The notes beneath the pieces are model-generated. The model was not told the DNA's origin. It did no database searches and was given only the letters and a program-made list of their open reading frames with translations. The position numbers were made by a program, and so were the translations under genes. Below, piece by piece: positions 50,408 through 59,574 of a stretch of DNA of 64,000 nt. Location of the stretch: contig CAZMGD010000004.1 in assembly GCA_964565705.1 (NCBI GenBank), positions 1-64,000 of the forward strand. Direction: 5' to 3'. This DNA comes from CAZMGD01 sp964565705 (lineage in GTDB: Bacteria; Actinomycetota; Acidimicrobiia; Acidimicrobiales; Ilumatobacteraceae). Numbering within the stretch: the first letter of the stretch is position 1; each line of letters opens with the position of its first letter.

Positions 50408-51838
50408 TCATGCCAGGGCTCCTTCGAAGGCGAGCTTGACGGGGGCCTCGCTGACGGCGAGGGGATAGTGGCCCGTGAAGCACCCGTCGCAGAGGCCGAC
50501 GCCGCCGTTGCCGTCGGTGATCGCGTCGTGCATGCCGTCGAGGCTGAGGAACGCGAGCGAGTCGCAGCCGATCGTGGCGGCCATCTCGTCGACGGTCAGG
50601 CGGGAGGCCATCAGGTCACCGTCGTGGCCCATGTCGACCCCGAAGTGGCAGGCGCTGGTGATCGGCGGGCAGGTGATCCGCAGGTGCACCTCGGTGGCAC
50701 CCGCGTCGCGCACGAGCTTCACGAGTGGTCCGGCCGTCGTGCCACGCACCAGCGAGTCGTCGATCATCACGACCCGGCGACCGGCGAGGTTCTCGGCGAG
50801 CGCGTTGAACTTCAGCGCCACACCGCGGGCCCGCAGCGCCTGCGATGGCTCGATGAACGTGCGTCCGATGTACCGGTTCTTGATCAGCCCGTCGTTGTAC
50901 GGCACGCCGCTGATGCGCGAGTAGCCGATCGCCGCGGGGATCGAGGAGTCGGGCACCGGCACGACGACGTCCGCTGGCACACCGGCCTCGATCGCCAGCC
51001 GCTCGCCGAGGCGCTGCCGGACGTGGTGCACGTTCTCCCCGGCCCACACCGAATCGGGACGGCTGAAGTACACGTACTCGAACGAGCACCGAGCACCCCG
51101 CGGCGCTGGTGCGAGCACCTGGTGACGATGGAGCTCGGTGCCCTGCATCGAGACGATCTCGCCGGGCTGCACCTCGCTGATGTCCGAACAACCGAGCGTC
51201 GACAGCGCGCACGTCTCCGACGCCGCGGCCCACCCGCCGTCGGGCAACCGGCCGACGGACAGAGGCCGGAACCCCCACGGATCGCGCACCGCCAGCACCC
51301 GGTCGGCGGCCAGCACGACGAGCGTGTAAGCGCCCTTCCACGCGGGCAGCGTCCGCTCCAGCCGCTCCTCCCACGTGCTGCCGCCGGCGGAGGCGAGCAT
51401 CAGGGTCATCACCTCGGTGTCGCTCGTCGCGGTCAGCCCGAACCCTCGCGTCAGCAGCTCGGAGCGCAGTGCCTGGGCGTTGACGAGGTTGCCGTTGTGG
51501 GCCAGGGCGAGCGGTCCGTGCATCGTCTCGACCATGAACGGCTGGGCGTTGCGCTGCCCGCCCGAACCGGTCGTGCTGTAGCGGGTGTGCCCGATCGCGT
51601 GGTAGCCGGACAGGGGCACCAGCGACTCGGGGGTGAACACCCGCGACACGAGACCTGCATCCTTGTGCATCCGGGCCCGGACGCCGTCGCTGACCGCGAT
51701 GCCGGCGGCTTCCTGGCCGCGGTGCTGCAGCGCGTACAGCCCGAAGAACGCCAGCTGGGCGACGCCCTCACCGTGCGGTGTGGACATGGCGAGCACGCCA
51801 CACTCCTCGTGAGGGGAATCGCCCAGTTCGCTGATCAC
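50408..51838 (-). CDS. purF: Amidophosphoribosyltransferase PurF
   Basis: A 476-residue enzyme for the first committed step, PRPP to phosphoribosylamine. The N-terminal glutaminase has its nucleophile Cys13 after a 12-residue propeptide (HEECGVLAMS). The PRPP motif is VVMIDDSLVRGTTAGPLVKL. Cysteines in ARCSFEY, ITCPPITSACHFG and GLCDGCFTGHYP are those expected for the Fe-S-containing Bacillus-type enzyme. The GTG at 51838 overlaps the purE stop by 4 bp (GTGA). Confidence 0.95.
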   Translation of the reverse strand: MISELGDSPHEECGVLAMSTPHGEGVAQLAFFGLYALQHRGQEAAGIAVSDGVRARMHKDAGLVSRVFTPESLVPLSGYHAIGHTRYSTTGSGGQRNAQPFMVETMHGPLALAHNGNLVNAQALRSELLTRGFGLTATSDTEVMTLMLASAGGSTWEERLERTLPAWKGAYTLVVLAADRVLAVRDPWGFRPLSVGRLPDGGWAAASETCALSTLGCSDISEVQPGEIVSMQGTELHRHQVLAPAPRGARCSFEYVYFSRPDSVWAGENVHHVRQRLGERLAIEAGVPADVVVPVPDSSIPAAIGYSRISGVPYNDGLIKNRYIGRTFIEPSQALRARGVALKFNALAENLAGRRVVMIDDSLVRGTTAGPLVKLVRDAGATEVHLRITCPPITSACHFGVDMGHDGDLMASRLTVDEMAATIGCDSLAFLSLDGMHDAITDGNGGVGLCDGCFTGHYPLAVSEAPVKLAFEGALA

Positions 51839-52308
51839 GTCATGCCCTCCTGATCGGCGGCGATGACCGCCTCGTACTTCTGCGCCCGGTAGATGTTGAC
51901 ACGCACAGCGATTGCCGGGTCGGCGAGTCCGAGGATCTTGGCCGCGGCGATCGCCGCGTTGGCCGGTTCCAGCACGACCAGCGGGGCGACATCCGCTGGC
52001 ATCCGCAGGCTGCTCCACACGTCCTCCGGCATCGACAGCGGCGGGCACGAGATGACCGGCGAGCCGACGAACGCCTCGACGAACGCCGACAGCGCGTTCG
52101 ACCGCCCGGCGATCGTGATCCACACCTTCGGCCGCCCGTCGGCCTCGTACGCGCGGAGGATCCCGATCACGTGCTCTGGCGTCTTGTGCGCACTGCCCAC
52201 CCGCTGCACCGACTCGACGCCGAGCTGGTCGAGCGTGGCGGCGATCTCACCGGCGTGCTCGCGGTCGGCCGGCGAGCCCATCAGGATGACGACCAACGGA
52301 GCGGTCAC
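51835..52308 (-). CDS. purE: AIR carboxylase PurE, class II (animal-type)
   Basis: A 157-residue enzyme making CAIR from AIR (step 6). The N-terminal VVILMGSPADREHAGEIAAT is shared by all PurE proteins, but SAHKTPEHVIGILRAYEADG, VWITIAGRSNALSAFVEAF and SPVISCPPLSMPEDVWSSLR match class II enzymes, as in animal PAICS, not the class I mutase motif AGGAAHLPGM. Class II enzymes use CO2 directly and need no PurK; none is seen here. The GTG at 52308 overlaps the purC stop by 4 bp. Confidence 0.9.
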   Translation of the reverse strand: MTAPLVVILMGSPADREHAGEIAATLDQLGVESVQRVGSAHKTPEHVIGILRAYEADGRPKVWITIAGRSNALSAFVEAFVGSPVISCPPLSMPEDVWSSLRMPADVAPLVVLEPANAAIAAAKILGLADPAIAVRVNIYRAQKYEAVIAADQEGMT

Positions 52309-53297
52309 CGGATCACCTCCGCGGGTCCCGACAGTTCCGAAGAAGCGGGTGGGTGGGCGGCGGCGAGAGCGGCAGCGATGCGCGGTTGCACCGGGTACTC
52401 GCCCTTGACGAACGAGCGGCCGGTCAGTCGCTCGTAGGTCTCGATGTACCGGGCGGTCGTGGCTTCCCAGACGGACCGGTCGAGCTGCGGCGGCTCGCCG
52501 TCGCCGGTGTAGCCCACGTCGGCGAGCGCCCGGCGGATGACCTCCTTGTCGAGGCTCTCCGGCTCCTCCCCCGCCGCCAGCCGGTCCTCGTAGGAGTCGA
52601 CCACCCAGAAGCGCGACGAGTCCGGCGTGTGCAACTCGTCGATCAGCAGCAGCGTGCCGTCGGGAGCCAGGCCGAACTCGTACTTGGTGTCGGCGAGGAT
52701 CAGGCCGGCCTTCGCCGCCAGCTCTTGCCCGCGGGTGAACACGGCCAGCGCGGCCTGCTGCACCTGCTCCCAGAGCTCCGGCTCGACCAAACCGTGCTCG
52801 GTGACCTCGGCGACCGTCAGCGCTTCGTCGTGGGCGCCGGCCTCGGCCTTGGTCGTCGGCGTGATGATCGCTTCGGGCAGCGCGGTGTTCTTTGCCAAAC
52901 CGTCGGCGAAGTCGTAGCCGTAGATCGTTCGGGCACCGTCGGCGTAGCGCTTCCACAGCGACGTGCTGGTGACGCCGGTGATGTAGCCGCGCACGATCAC
53001 CTCGACGGGCAGCGGCTGGGCGGCGACGGCGACGAGCGCGTTCGGATCGGGCAGCGCCTCGCGGTCGGTCACGACGTGGTTGGCGACGATGTCGCGCGTC
53101 GACTCGAACCACCAGGCGGCGAGTTGGTTCAGCACCTGACCCTTCCACGGCACACCAGAGATGATCCGGTCGAACGCCGACAGGCGGTCGGTCGTGACGA
53201 ACAGGCGGTGCTGGTCGCCCAGTGCGTACGACACCCGCACCTTGCCGACGCGGCGGTCGGGCAGCGGGAGGTCGACGTCGACGAACGGCTCGATCAT
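52305..53297 (-). CDS. purC: SAICAR synthetase PurC (long form)
   Basis: A 330-residue enzyme for step 7. It has VTTDRLSAFDRIISGVPWKG near the N-terminus, EVIVRGYITGVTSTSLWKRY in the substrate site and LILADTKYEFGLAPDGTLLL near residue 215, the SAICAR synthetase signatures. The length resembles yeast Ade1 and Thermotoga-type enzymes rather than the 237-residue E. coli form. The ATG at 53297 is 8 bp after the purQ stop. The next gene is purE, the same order as the two domains of animal PAICS. Confidence 0.94.
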   Translation of the reverse strand: MIEPFVDVDLPLPDRRVGKVRVSYALGDQHRLFVTTDRLSAFDRIISGVPWKGQVLNQLAAWWFESTRDIVANHVVTDREALPDPNALVAVAAQPLPVEVIVRGYITGVTSTSLWKRYADGARTIYGYDFADGLAKNTALPEAIITPTTKAEAGAHDEALTVAEVTEHGLVEPELWEQVQQAALAVFTRGQELAAKAGLILADTKYEFGLAPDGTLLLIDELHTPDSSRFWVVDSYEDRLAAGEEPESLDKEVIRRALADVGYTGDGEPPQLDRSVWEATTARYIETYERLTGRSFVKGEYPVQPRIAAALAAAHPPASSELSGPAEVIR

Positions 53298-53305
53298 GGG
53301 TGGAT

Positions 53306-54040
53306 CTACAGCTCCTTGGCGTGGCGCACGCCGTGCTCGAACAGCGAGAGGCCGAGCCCGCCCCGCTCGCCACGAGTGTGGCGAGGAAACTGGCGGGGCA
53401 GCACGTGGTTCTCGGGATGGGGCATGAGGCCGAGCACGACACCGGTCGGGTCGGTGATGCCGGCGATCGCATCGAGCGACCCGTTCGGGTTGGGCCCGGC
53501 GTAGGTGAGCGCGATCTGGTCGTTGGCCCGAAGTGCGTCGAGCGTGTGCTCGTCGGTGACGAAGCGACCCTCGCCGTGGGCGATCGGGCAGTCGATCGGC
53601 TCGCTCAGCCCGGCGGTCCACACGCAGCGCGCCGATACCGGCTGGAGCTGCACCCACCGGCACTCGAAGCGGCCGGTGTCGTTCGGGGCGAGGGCCACTC
53701 GACCACCACCGCCGGGGAGCAGCCCGGTGCGCACGAGCGCCTGGAAGCCGTTGCAGATGCCGATCACCGGTCGGCCGACCGCAACGAACGAGCGCAGCTC
53801 GTCTCCGAGCCCGCGCTCGAGCTCCAGCGCGAGCACGCGGCCTGCACCGAGCGCGTCGGCGTAGCTGAAGCCACCGGCGAGCACCAGCACCCGGGCATCC
53901 CTCAGCAACTCGGGTCGTACCACCAGCTCGGCGGCGAGGACCGTTCGCGCATCGGCCCCGGCGAGGTCGAGCGCCAGGCCCACGTCGGGGTCGCGGTTCG
54001 TGCCCGGCCCGCGCACCACGAGCGCCACCGGCCGGCTCAT
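53306..54040 (-). CDS. purQ: FGAM synthase glutaminase subunit PurQ
   Basis: A 244-residue class I glutamine amidotransferase giving ammonia to PurL (step 4). The nucleophile Cys is in GICNGFQALV, and the His/Glu pair in GLMPHPENHVL. VLAGGFSYADALGAG forms the oxyanion region. The ATG at 54040 overlaps the purL stop in an ATGA arrangement. No separate purS gene is present; the PurS function appears to be fused to PurL. Confidence 0.94.
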   Translation of the reverse strand: MSRPVALVVRGPGTNRDPDVGLALDLAGADARTVLAAELVVRPELLRDARVLVLAGGFSYADALGAGRVLALELERGLGDELRSFVAVGRPVIGICNGFQALVRTGLLPGGGGRVALAPNDTGRFECRWVQLQPVSARCVWTAGLSEPIDCPIAHGEGRFVTDEHTLDALRANDQIALTYAGPNPNGSLDAIAGITDPTGVVLGLMPHPENHVLPRQFPRHTRGERGGLGLSLFEHGVRHAKEL

Positions 54041-56874
54041 CGCCCACCCCCACCGTTCTCGGTCGGCTTCTGGTCGCCCCAGCGACCAGAAGCCGACCGA
54101 GAACCCGAGACGTAGGCGGCGACGGCGAATTCGAGGGGGATGCGGGCGTCGGCGATCTCGAGGACCGCGTCGCCGAGCACCTCGCCGACGTCGAGGGCCT
54201 CGCCCTCCATCGCGGCGACGACGGCGGGTACGTCGTCGGGGGCGACCTCGAGCACGAAGCGTCCGTTGGCCTCGCCGAACAGGGCGATCGGGCGACCACC
54301 GATGCGGACGCCGAGCCGGCCGCCGATCGCCATCTCGGCGATCGCGACGGCGACCCCGCCCTCGCTGACGTCGTGGCACGCCTTCACGAGCCCGGTGCCG
54401 AGCAGCACGTGGAGCCGGCGGTACCGGGCGGGCGCGTCGGGATCCGGGGCGGGCACGGTGTCGCCGGACTCGCCGACCAGCAGATCGACGTGACTGCCAC
54501 CCCACACCGGCTGCGCCGACCCCACGAGCAACAGACGGTTGCCGATCGCCTTCAGGTCGGGGGTCACGACACGAGCGGCATCGGGCACGTGGGCGACGGC
54601 CGTGATCACCAGCGTCGGCGGGACGGCGTGGCGCAGGCCGTCGGCGCCGGTGAACTCGTTGTTCAGGCTGTCCTTGCCGCTGACGAACGGGGCGCCGTGG
54701 TCGATCGACGCGTCGCAACAACCGCGCACCGCTGCCGCCAACCCACCGAGCGTCGACGCCCGGCGCGGATCGCCCCAGGAGAAGTTGTCGAGCAGCGCCA
54801 CCCGGTCCGGGTCGGCGCCGACGGCGACGACGTTGCGGATCGCTTCGTCGACGACGGCGTGGGCCATGCGCTCGGGGTCGATCTCGCCGTACCACGGGTT
54901 GACACCGATGCCGACGGCGATGCCGTGCGTGTGCGCCGGCTCGGCGAGCACGACCCCGTCGGCGGGCCCGTCGCCGAGGACGCCGGTCAGCGGCCGCACG
55001 ACGGTGGCGCCGCGGATCTCGTGGTCGTACTGGCGGATGATCTCGTGCTTGCTCGCGATGTTCGGATGCGCCAGCAGCGCGAGCAGCGTGGACGACACGT
55101 CGAGCGGGCGATCGGTGGACCGCTGCTCGCGTGGAGGCGACGGCCACTGCGCCTGCATCGTGCGCTGCGGGCGGCCGTCGTGGAGGAACGCGACATCGAG
55201 ATCGACGAGGACGTCGGTGCCGTGGCGCACGAGCAACCGTCCGTCGCCGGTGAAGTGCCCGAGGTCGGTCAGCTCCACGCCGTGGCGGAGGCACGCGCCG
55301 TGCAGGGCGTCGAGCGCGCCCGGATCCACCGAGAGCACCATGCGCTCCTGAGCCTCACTGAGCCAGATCTCCCACGGGGCCAGGCCCGGGTACTTCACCG
55401 GGGCGAGCGCCATGTCGACGTCGGCGCCGAGCACCTCGGCCATCTCCCCCACCGCCGACGACAGTCCACCGGCGCCGCAGTCGGTGATCGCGGTGTACAG
55501 CCCTCCGGCGTCGGCGAGCACGTCGATCAGCAGCTTCTCGACGATCGGGTCGCCGATCTGCACGCTGGCGCCGGCGACCTCGCCCGTGGCCGCGTCCATC
55601 GTCCGGCTGGAGAACGTGGCCCCGCGGATGCCGTCGCGTCCGGTGCGGCCGCCGATCACGATGACCCGGTCGCCCGGATGCGGGCCGGTGAGCTCCGGAG
55701 CCGGCGACGCGGCGGCACCGATGCAGCCGGCGTAGACGAGCGGGTTGGCCGTGTAGCCCGGGTCGTAGAGCACAGCGCCGGCGACGGTGGGCAGGCCGAT
55801 CTTGTTGCCGTAGTCGGCGACACCGGCCACCACACCGTCGGCGATCCGCCGCGGGTGCAGCACACCGTCGGGCAGGGAGTCGGCGGGGAGGTCGGCGGGG
55901 CCGAAGCAGAGGACGTCGGTGACCGCGATGGGGTGGTGTGCGGCGCCCATCACGTCGCGGATCACGCCGCCGACGCCGGTGTTGGCTCCGCCGAAGGGCT
56001 CGACCGCGCTCGGATGGTTGTGGGTCTCGGCCTTCAGCGCCAGCGTGCGCTCCGGAGTGAACTGCACGATGCCGGCGTTGCCGACGAAGGCGCTCACGAC
56101 CCACGGAGCGGCGACGGTGTCCGTGGCATTGCGGAGCTGCTTGAGCAACGGGGTGATCGCCGTGCCGTCGGCGAGCACGATGTCGGCACGGAACGTCGTG
56201 TGCGCGCAGTGCTCGCTCCAGGTCTGGGCGAGGGTCTCGAGCTCGGCGTCGGTCGGCTCGCGGCCCGCCGCCCGGAAATGGGCGGCGATCGCCCGGAGCT
56301 GGTCGAGGTCCAGCGACAGTCCGCGCTCGTGGCCGAGGGCGACGAGATCGTCGTCGGCGAGCGAGATGATCGGCACGTGCTCGATCGGCGGTGGCGGCGT
56401 TGACGCGTCGCCGGTCGGCGGCGGGTCGCTGTCGACCGACCAGTGCTCGATCACCGGGTTGGCCAGCAGCCGGCGCACGAGCCGATCGAGGACGGCGGGC
56501 GACTCGATGCCGTGCACGCGGTAGCGGTGGCCGGTCGTGACGGCGATCGGATGGTCCATCCACACGGCCGCGCGTTGCAGCTCGGCGCCCGCCGTGTCGG
56601 TGACACCGGGGCGGAGCAGGACATCGACGACGTGGCCACCTTCGCCGTCGCCGGTCCACTGGATCAGGGGGTCGACCACGAGTCCGGCCAGCTCGTCGGT
56701 CAGCTCACCGGTGACGGCGTACAGGTCGGCGATGTCGACTCGTACATCGGGATGGCCGAGCGCTGCGGCGGCAGCGGTCAGCGAGGCAGCTCGGGGGTCG
56801 TCGCCGTGTGTCCAGACGGCTAGCAGAGCGCCTGGTTGTGTGGCGTGACCTGCTGAAGATCGGGTCGACACCAT
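54037..56874 (-). CDS. purL: FGAM synthase PurL with N-terminal PurS-like region
   Basis: A 945-residue synthetase subunit. Residues 15-150 look like tandem PurS domains: a divergent half, then HVVDVLLRPGVTDTAGAELQ and VRRLLANPVIEHWSV. The PurL core follows with AQTWSEHCAHTTFR, ALKAETHNHPSAVEPFGGAN and DCGAGGLSSAVGEM. This is longer than the small PurL (about 750) and shorter than the single-chain PurSLQ (about 1300). The last 20 residues (GSRSASGRWGDQKPTEN and a Gly run) are encoded by a palindromic repeat, not by a conserved PurL end. It leads the operon; ATG 56874 follows TAGGTT by 9 nt. Confidence 0.93.
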   Translation of the reverse strand: MVSTRSSAGHATQPGALLAVWTHGDDPRAASLTAAAAALGHPDVRVDIADLYAVTGELTDELAGLVVDPLIQWTGDGEGGHVVDVLLRPGVTDTAGAELQRAAVWMDHPIAVTTGHRYRVHGIESPAVLDRLVRRLLANPVIEHWSVDSDPPPTGDASTPPPPIEHVPIISLADDDLVALGHERGLSLDLDQLRAIAAHFRAAGREPTDAELETLAQTWSEHCAHTTFRADIVLADGTAITPLLKQLRNATDTVAAPWVVSAFVGNAGIVQFTPERTLALKAETHNHPSAVEPFGGANTGVGGVIRDVMGAAHHPIAVTDVLCFGPADLPADSLPDGVLHPRRIADGVVAGVADYGNKIGLPTVAGAVLYDPGYTANPLVYAGCIGAAASPAPELTGPHPGDRVIVIGGRTGRDGIRGATFSSRTMDAATGEVAGASVQIGDPIVEKLLIDVLADAGGLYTAITDCGAGGLSSAVGEMAEVLGADVDMALAPVKYPGLAPWEIWLSEAQERMVLSVDPGALDALHGACLRHGVELTDLGHFTGDGRLLVRHGTDVLVDLDVAFLHDGRPQRTMQAQWPSPPREQRSTDRPLDVSSTLLALLAHPNIASKHEIIRQYDHEIRGATVVRPLTGVLGDGPADGVVLAEPAHTHGIAVGIGVNPWYGEIDPERMAHAVVDEAIRNVVAVGADPDRVALLDNFSWGDPRRASTLGGLAAAVRGCCDASIDHGAPFVSGKDSLNNEFTGADGLRHAVPPTLVITAVAHVPDAARVVTPDLKAIGNRLLLVGSAQPVWGGSHVDLLVGESGDTVPAPDPDAPARYRRLHVLLGTGLVKACHDVSEGGVAVAIAEMAIGGRLGVRIGGRPIALFGEANGRFVLEVAPDDVPAVVAAMEGEALDVGEVLGDAVLEIADARIPLEFAVAAYVSGSRSASGRWGDQKPTENGGGGR
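54055..54104. repeat. Palindromic repeat, copy 4, inside the purL coding end
   Basis: Arms gttctcggtcggcttctggt and its complement, one mismatch near the centre. It is read through in frame as part of the PurL C-terminus, 15 bp before the purQ start. Confidence 0.85.
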
Positions 56875-56883
56875 GTGCCGCCC

Positions 56884-56889
56884 AACCTA
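56884..56889 (-). promoter_or_regulatory. Likely -10 element (TAGGTT) of the purine operon
   Basis: TAGGTT on the minus strand ends 9 nt before the purL ATG, so the leader would be 2-3 nt. Upstream, gtac ... gtac arms 8 bp apart (about 56908-56923) could be a regulator site. The 133-bp gap to the SufR-like stop has no other clear feature. Confidence 0.45.
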
Positions 56890-57007
56890 GTGACCGGGCT
56901 CTCTGGGTACCGCAACCTGTACGAAAAGTTGACGTTTCCGCCCCGTGCGGCGCCCCCGGGATCCGCACGACATCGAACGCTCGTCGGCGCTCGAGGTATC
57001 GGCGCTC

Positions 57008-57778
57008 TCAGACACTCGTCGCGCAGAAGCCGTCGCCTCGGGGGAGGGAGGCATCCAGCGACAGCTCGACGTCGCCGTAGAGGGCTTCGAGCATCCCCTT
57101 GACCATGCCCCGGTCGACGGCGCAGATCACAGGGTGCTCGATCGCGACGTCGCCGAACGGGCAGTGCTGGTTGACGATCCGCAGCTGGTCGTTGCGCTTC
57201 TCGGTGTGGGCGGCGAAACCGTGAGCGCTCAACGCGTCGGCGACGGCTTGCATCGCCGAGCGCAGCGACCGCTGGCCGGCAGCGAGCCGGCCGCCGGCGC
57301 TGTCGTGGCCCACCAGTCCATCGGCCATGGCGGCGCCGTACTCGCGGCCGACCTCTTCGGCCATCGCCTGCGCCGCGTCGGGCGGGAGCATCGCCAGCGA
57401 CCGTCCGAGCAGCGAGAGGACGAGGTCGTCGCTGCGGACCGGGAAGTCGGCTTCGATGCCGCCCTCGACCGTCCGGTAGCGCTTGGAGGGACGCCCGGCG
57501 CTGCCCCCGGTGGGACGCGTCGGGGCCAGCGCCACGTAGCCGCCGGCGACGAGCTTGTCGAGGTGGTGGCGAGCCACGTTCGGGTGGAGGCCGAACTGCT
57601 CGGCGACCTGCGCGGTGGTGATCCCCTCCGACTCGGGACCTGCGTGCTCGCGCACGTGGAGGTAGATCGCTCGCCGGGTCGGATCGCCGAACGCAGAGGT
57701 GATCGCCGTGAGCGCGGATGTGAAGCCGGTCACGCCGGCGCCGCTGGCGGCGCTGGTGCTGGGGGCGTCCACGGACAT
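57008..57778 (-). CDS. SufR-like helix-turn-helix regulator with C-terminal cysteines
   Basis: A 256-residue ArsR-type winged-helix protein. DNA-binding part residues 20-95: GDPTRRAIYLHVREHAGPES, TTAQVAEQFGLHPNVARHHL and the wing GRPSKRYR. The C-terminal domain ends with NQHCPFGDVA, HPVICAVDRGMVKGML and GDGFCATSV, the three-Cys layout of SufR, the [Fe-S]-sensing repressor of the suf operon. It is divergent from the Fe-S carrier gene mrp, and a 16-bp palindrome overlaps its own -10 (TAAGAT). So it probably represses itself and mrp when clusters are plentiful. No suf genes are nearby. Confidence 0.78.
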   Translation of the reverse strand: MSVDAPSTSAASGAGVTGFTSALTAITSAFGDPTRRAIYLHVREHAGPESEGITTAQVAEQFGLHPNVARHHLDKLVAGGYVALAPTRPTGGSAGRPSKRYRTVEGGIEADFPVRSDDLVLSLLGRSLAMLPPDAAQAMAEEVGREYGAAMADGLVGHDSAGGRLAAGQRSLRSAMQAVADALSAHGFAAHTEKRNDQLRIVNQHCPFGDVAIEHPVICAVDRGMVKGMLEALYGDVELSLDASLPRGDGFCATSV

Positions 57779-57780
57779 GC

Positions 57781-57796
57781 TCGGTAATCTTACCGA
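57781..57796. promoter_or_regulatory. 16-bp palindrome tcggtaatcttaccga, shared operator/promoter of sufR-like gene and mrp
   Basis: Perfect 7-bp arms around TC. The minus strand contains TAAGAT 8 nt before the regulator's ATG; the plus strand contains TAATCT, a possible -10 for mrp with a 40-nt leader. One bound regulator would cover both. Confidence 0.55.
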
Positions 57797-57835
57797 TGTG
57801 CCGGGATCCTGCCCCGGCCAGAGCTTGGAGAACCC

Positions 57836-58969
<1,134 letters not shown>

Positions 58970-58982
58970 GCGAGGTTCGGCC

Positions 58983-59447
58983 GTGGGCGTCATCTACGTC
59001 GTGCGCCATGCGAAGGCTGGCAGCCGCGACGGCTGGGACGGCGACGACGAGTTGCGCCCGCTCTCCAGCAACGGACGACGTCAGGCGGACGCGCTCGTCG
59101 AACCGCTGGCGTCCGGCGGGGCGACCGTGCTCCTGTCCAGCCCATACGTGCGCTGCATGCAGACGCTCGAGCCGCTCGCCGAACGGCTCGGCACCAAGGT
59201 GCTCGCCGACGACCGGCTGGCCGAGGGGGTCGCGTTCGAACCGGCGGTCGAGCTCGTCCAGACCGCCAAGTCCGGCACGGTGCTCTGCAGCCACGGCGAC
59301 CTCATCCCTGATCTGATCGGGGCGCTGCACCGGCGAGGCGCCCACCTGGCCACCAGCGCCGATTGGCGCAAGGGTTCGGTGTGGGTGCTCGACCGCCACA
59401 ACGGCAAGATCGAGTCGATGGCCGTCTGGCCACCCCCCGGCACCTGA
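58983..59447 (+). CDS. SixA-type histidine phosphatase
   Basis: A 154-residue phosphatase with the catalytic RHAKAG at residues 8-13, SSPYVRCMQTLEPLAERLG and the second His in CSHGDLIPDLI. Short members of this family include SixA, which removes phosphate from phosphohistidine proteins. The substrate here is unknown. The GTG at 58983 has a GAGG ribosome-binding site and is 13 bp after mrp, so cotranscription is likely. Confidence 0.85.
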   Translation: MGVIYVVRHAKAGSRDGWDGDDELRPLSSNGRRQADALVEPLASGGATVLLSSPYVRCMQTLEPLAERLGTKVLADDRLAEGVAFEPAVELVQTAKSGTVLCSHGDLIPDLIGALHRRGAHLATSADWRKGSVWVLDRHNGKIESMAVWPPPGT

Positions 59448-59464
59448 CGCTCGCGCCGACACCT

Positions 59465-59520
59465 CGCGTTCTCGGGAGCGTTTTGGTCGCTCTGGCAACC
59501 GAAACACTCCCGAGAACGCG
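59465..59520. repeat. Palindromic repeat, copy 5, diverged
   Basis: Outer arms cgcgttctcgggag pair fully; inside, two C-A mismatches and one G-U pair interrupt the stem. It lies between the convergent stops of the phosphatase and ccmI genes and looks like an older or related member of the 50-bp family. Confidence 0.65.
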
Positions 59521-59574
59521 TGGTTGATGGGGGGCGACGTTCACGGCTCGGTGCAGCGTCAGCTCGTTCCCGGC

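Noticed and set aside
47812..50439. An 875-codon plus-strand frame opposite purDM
   Set aside because: Antisense shadow of a well-conserved two-domain enzyme.
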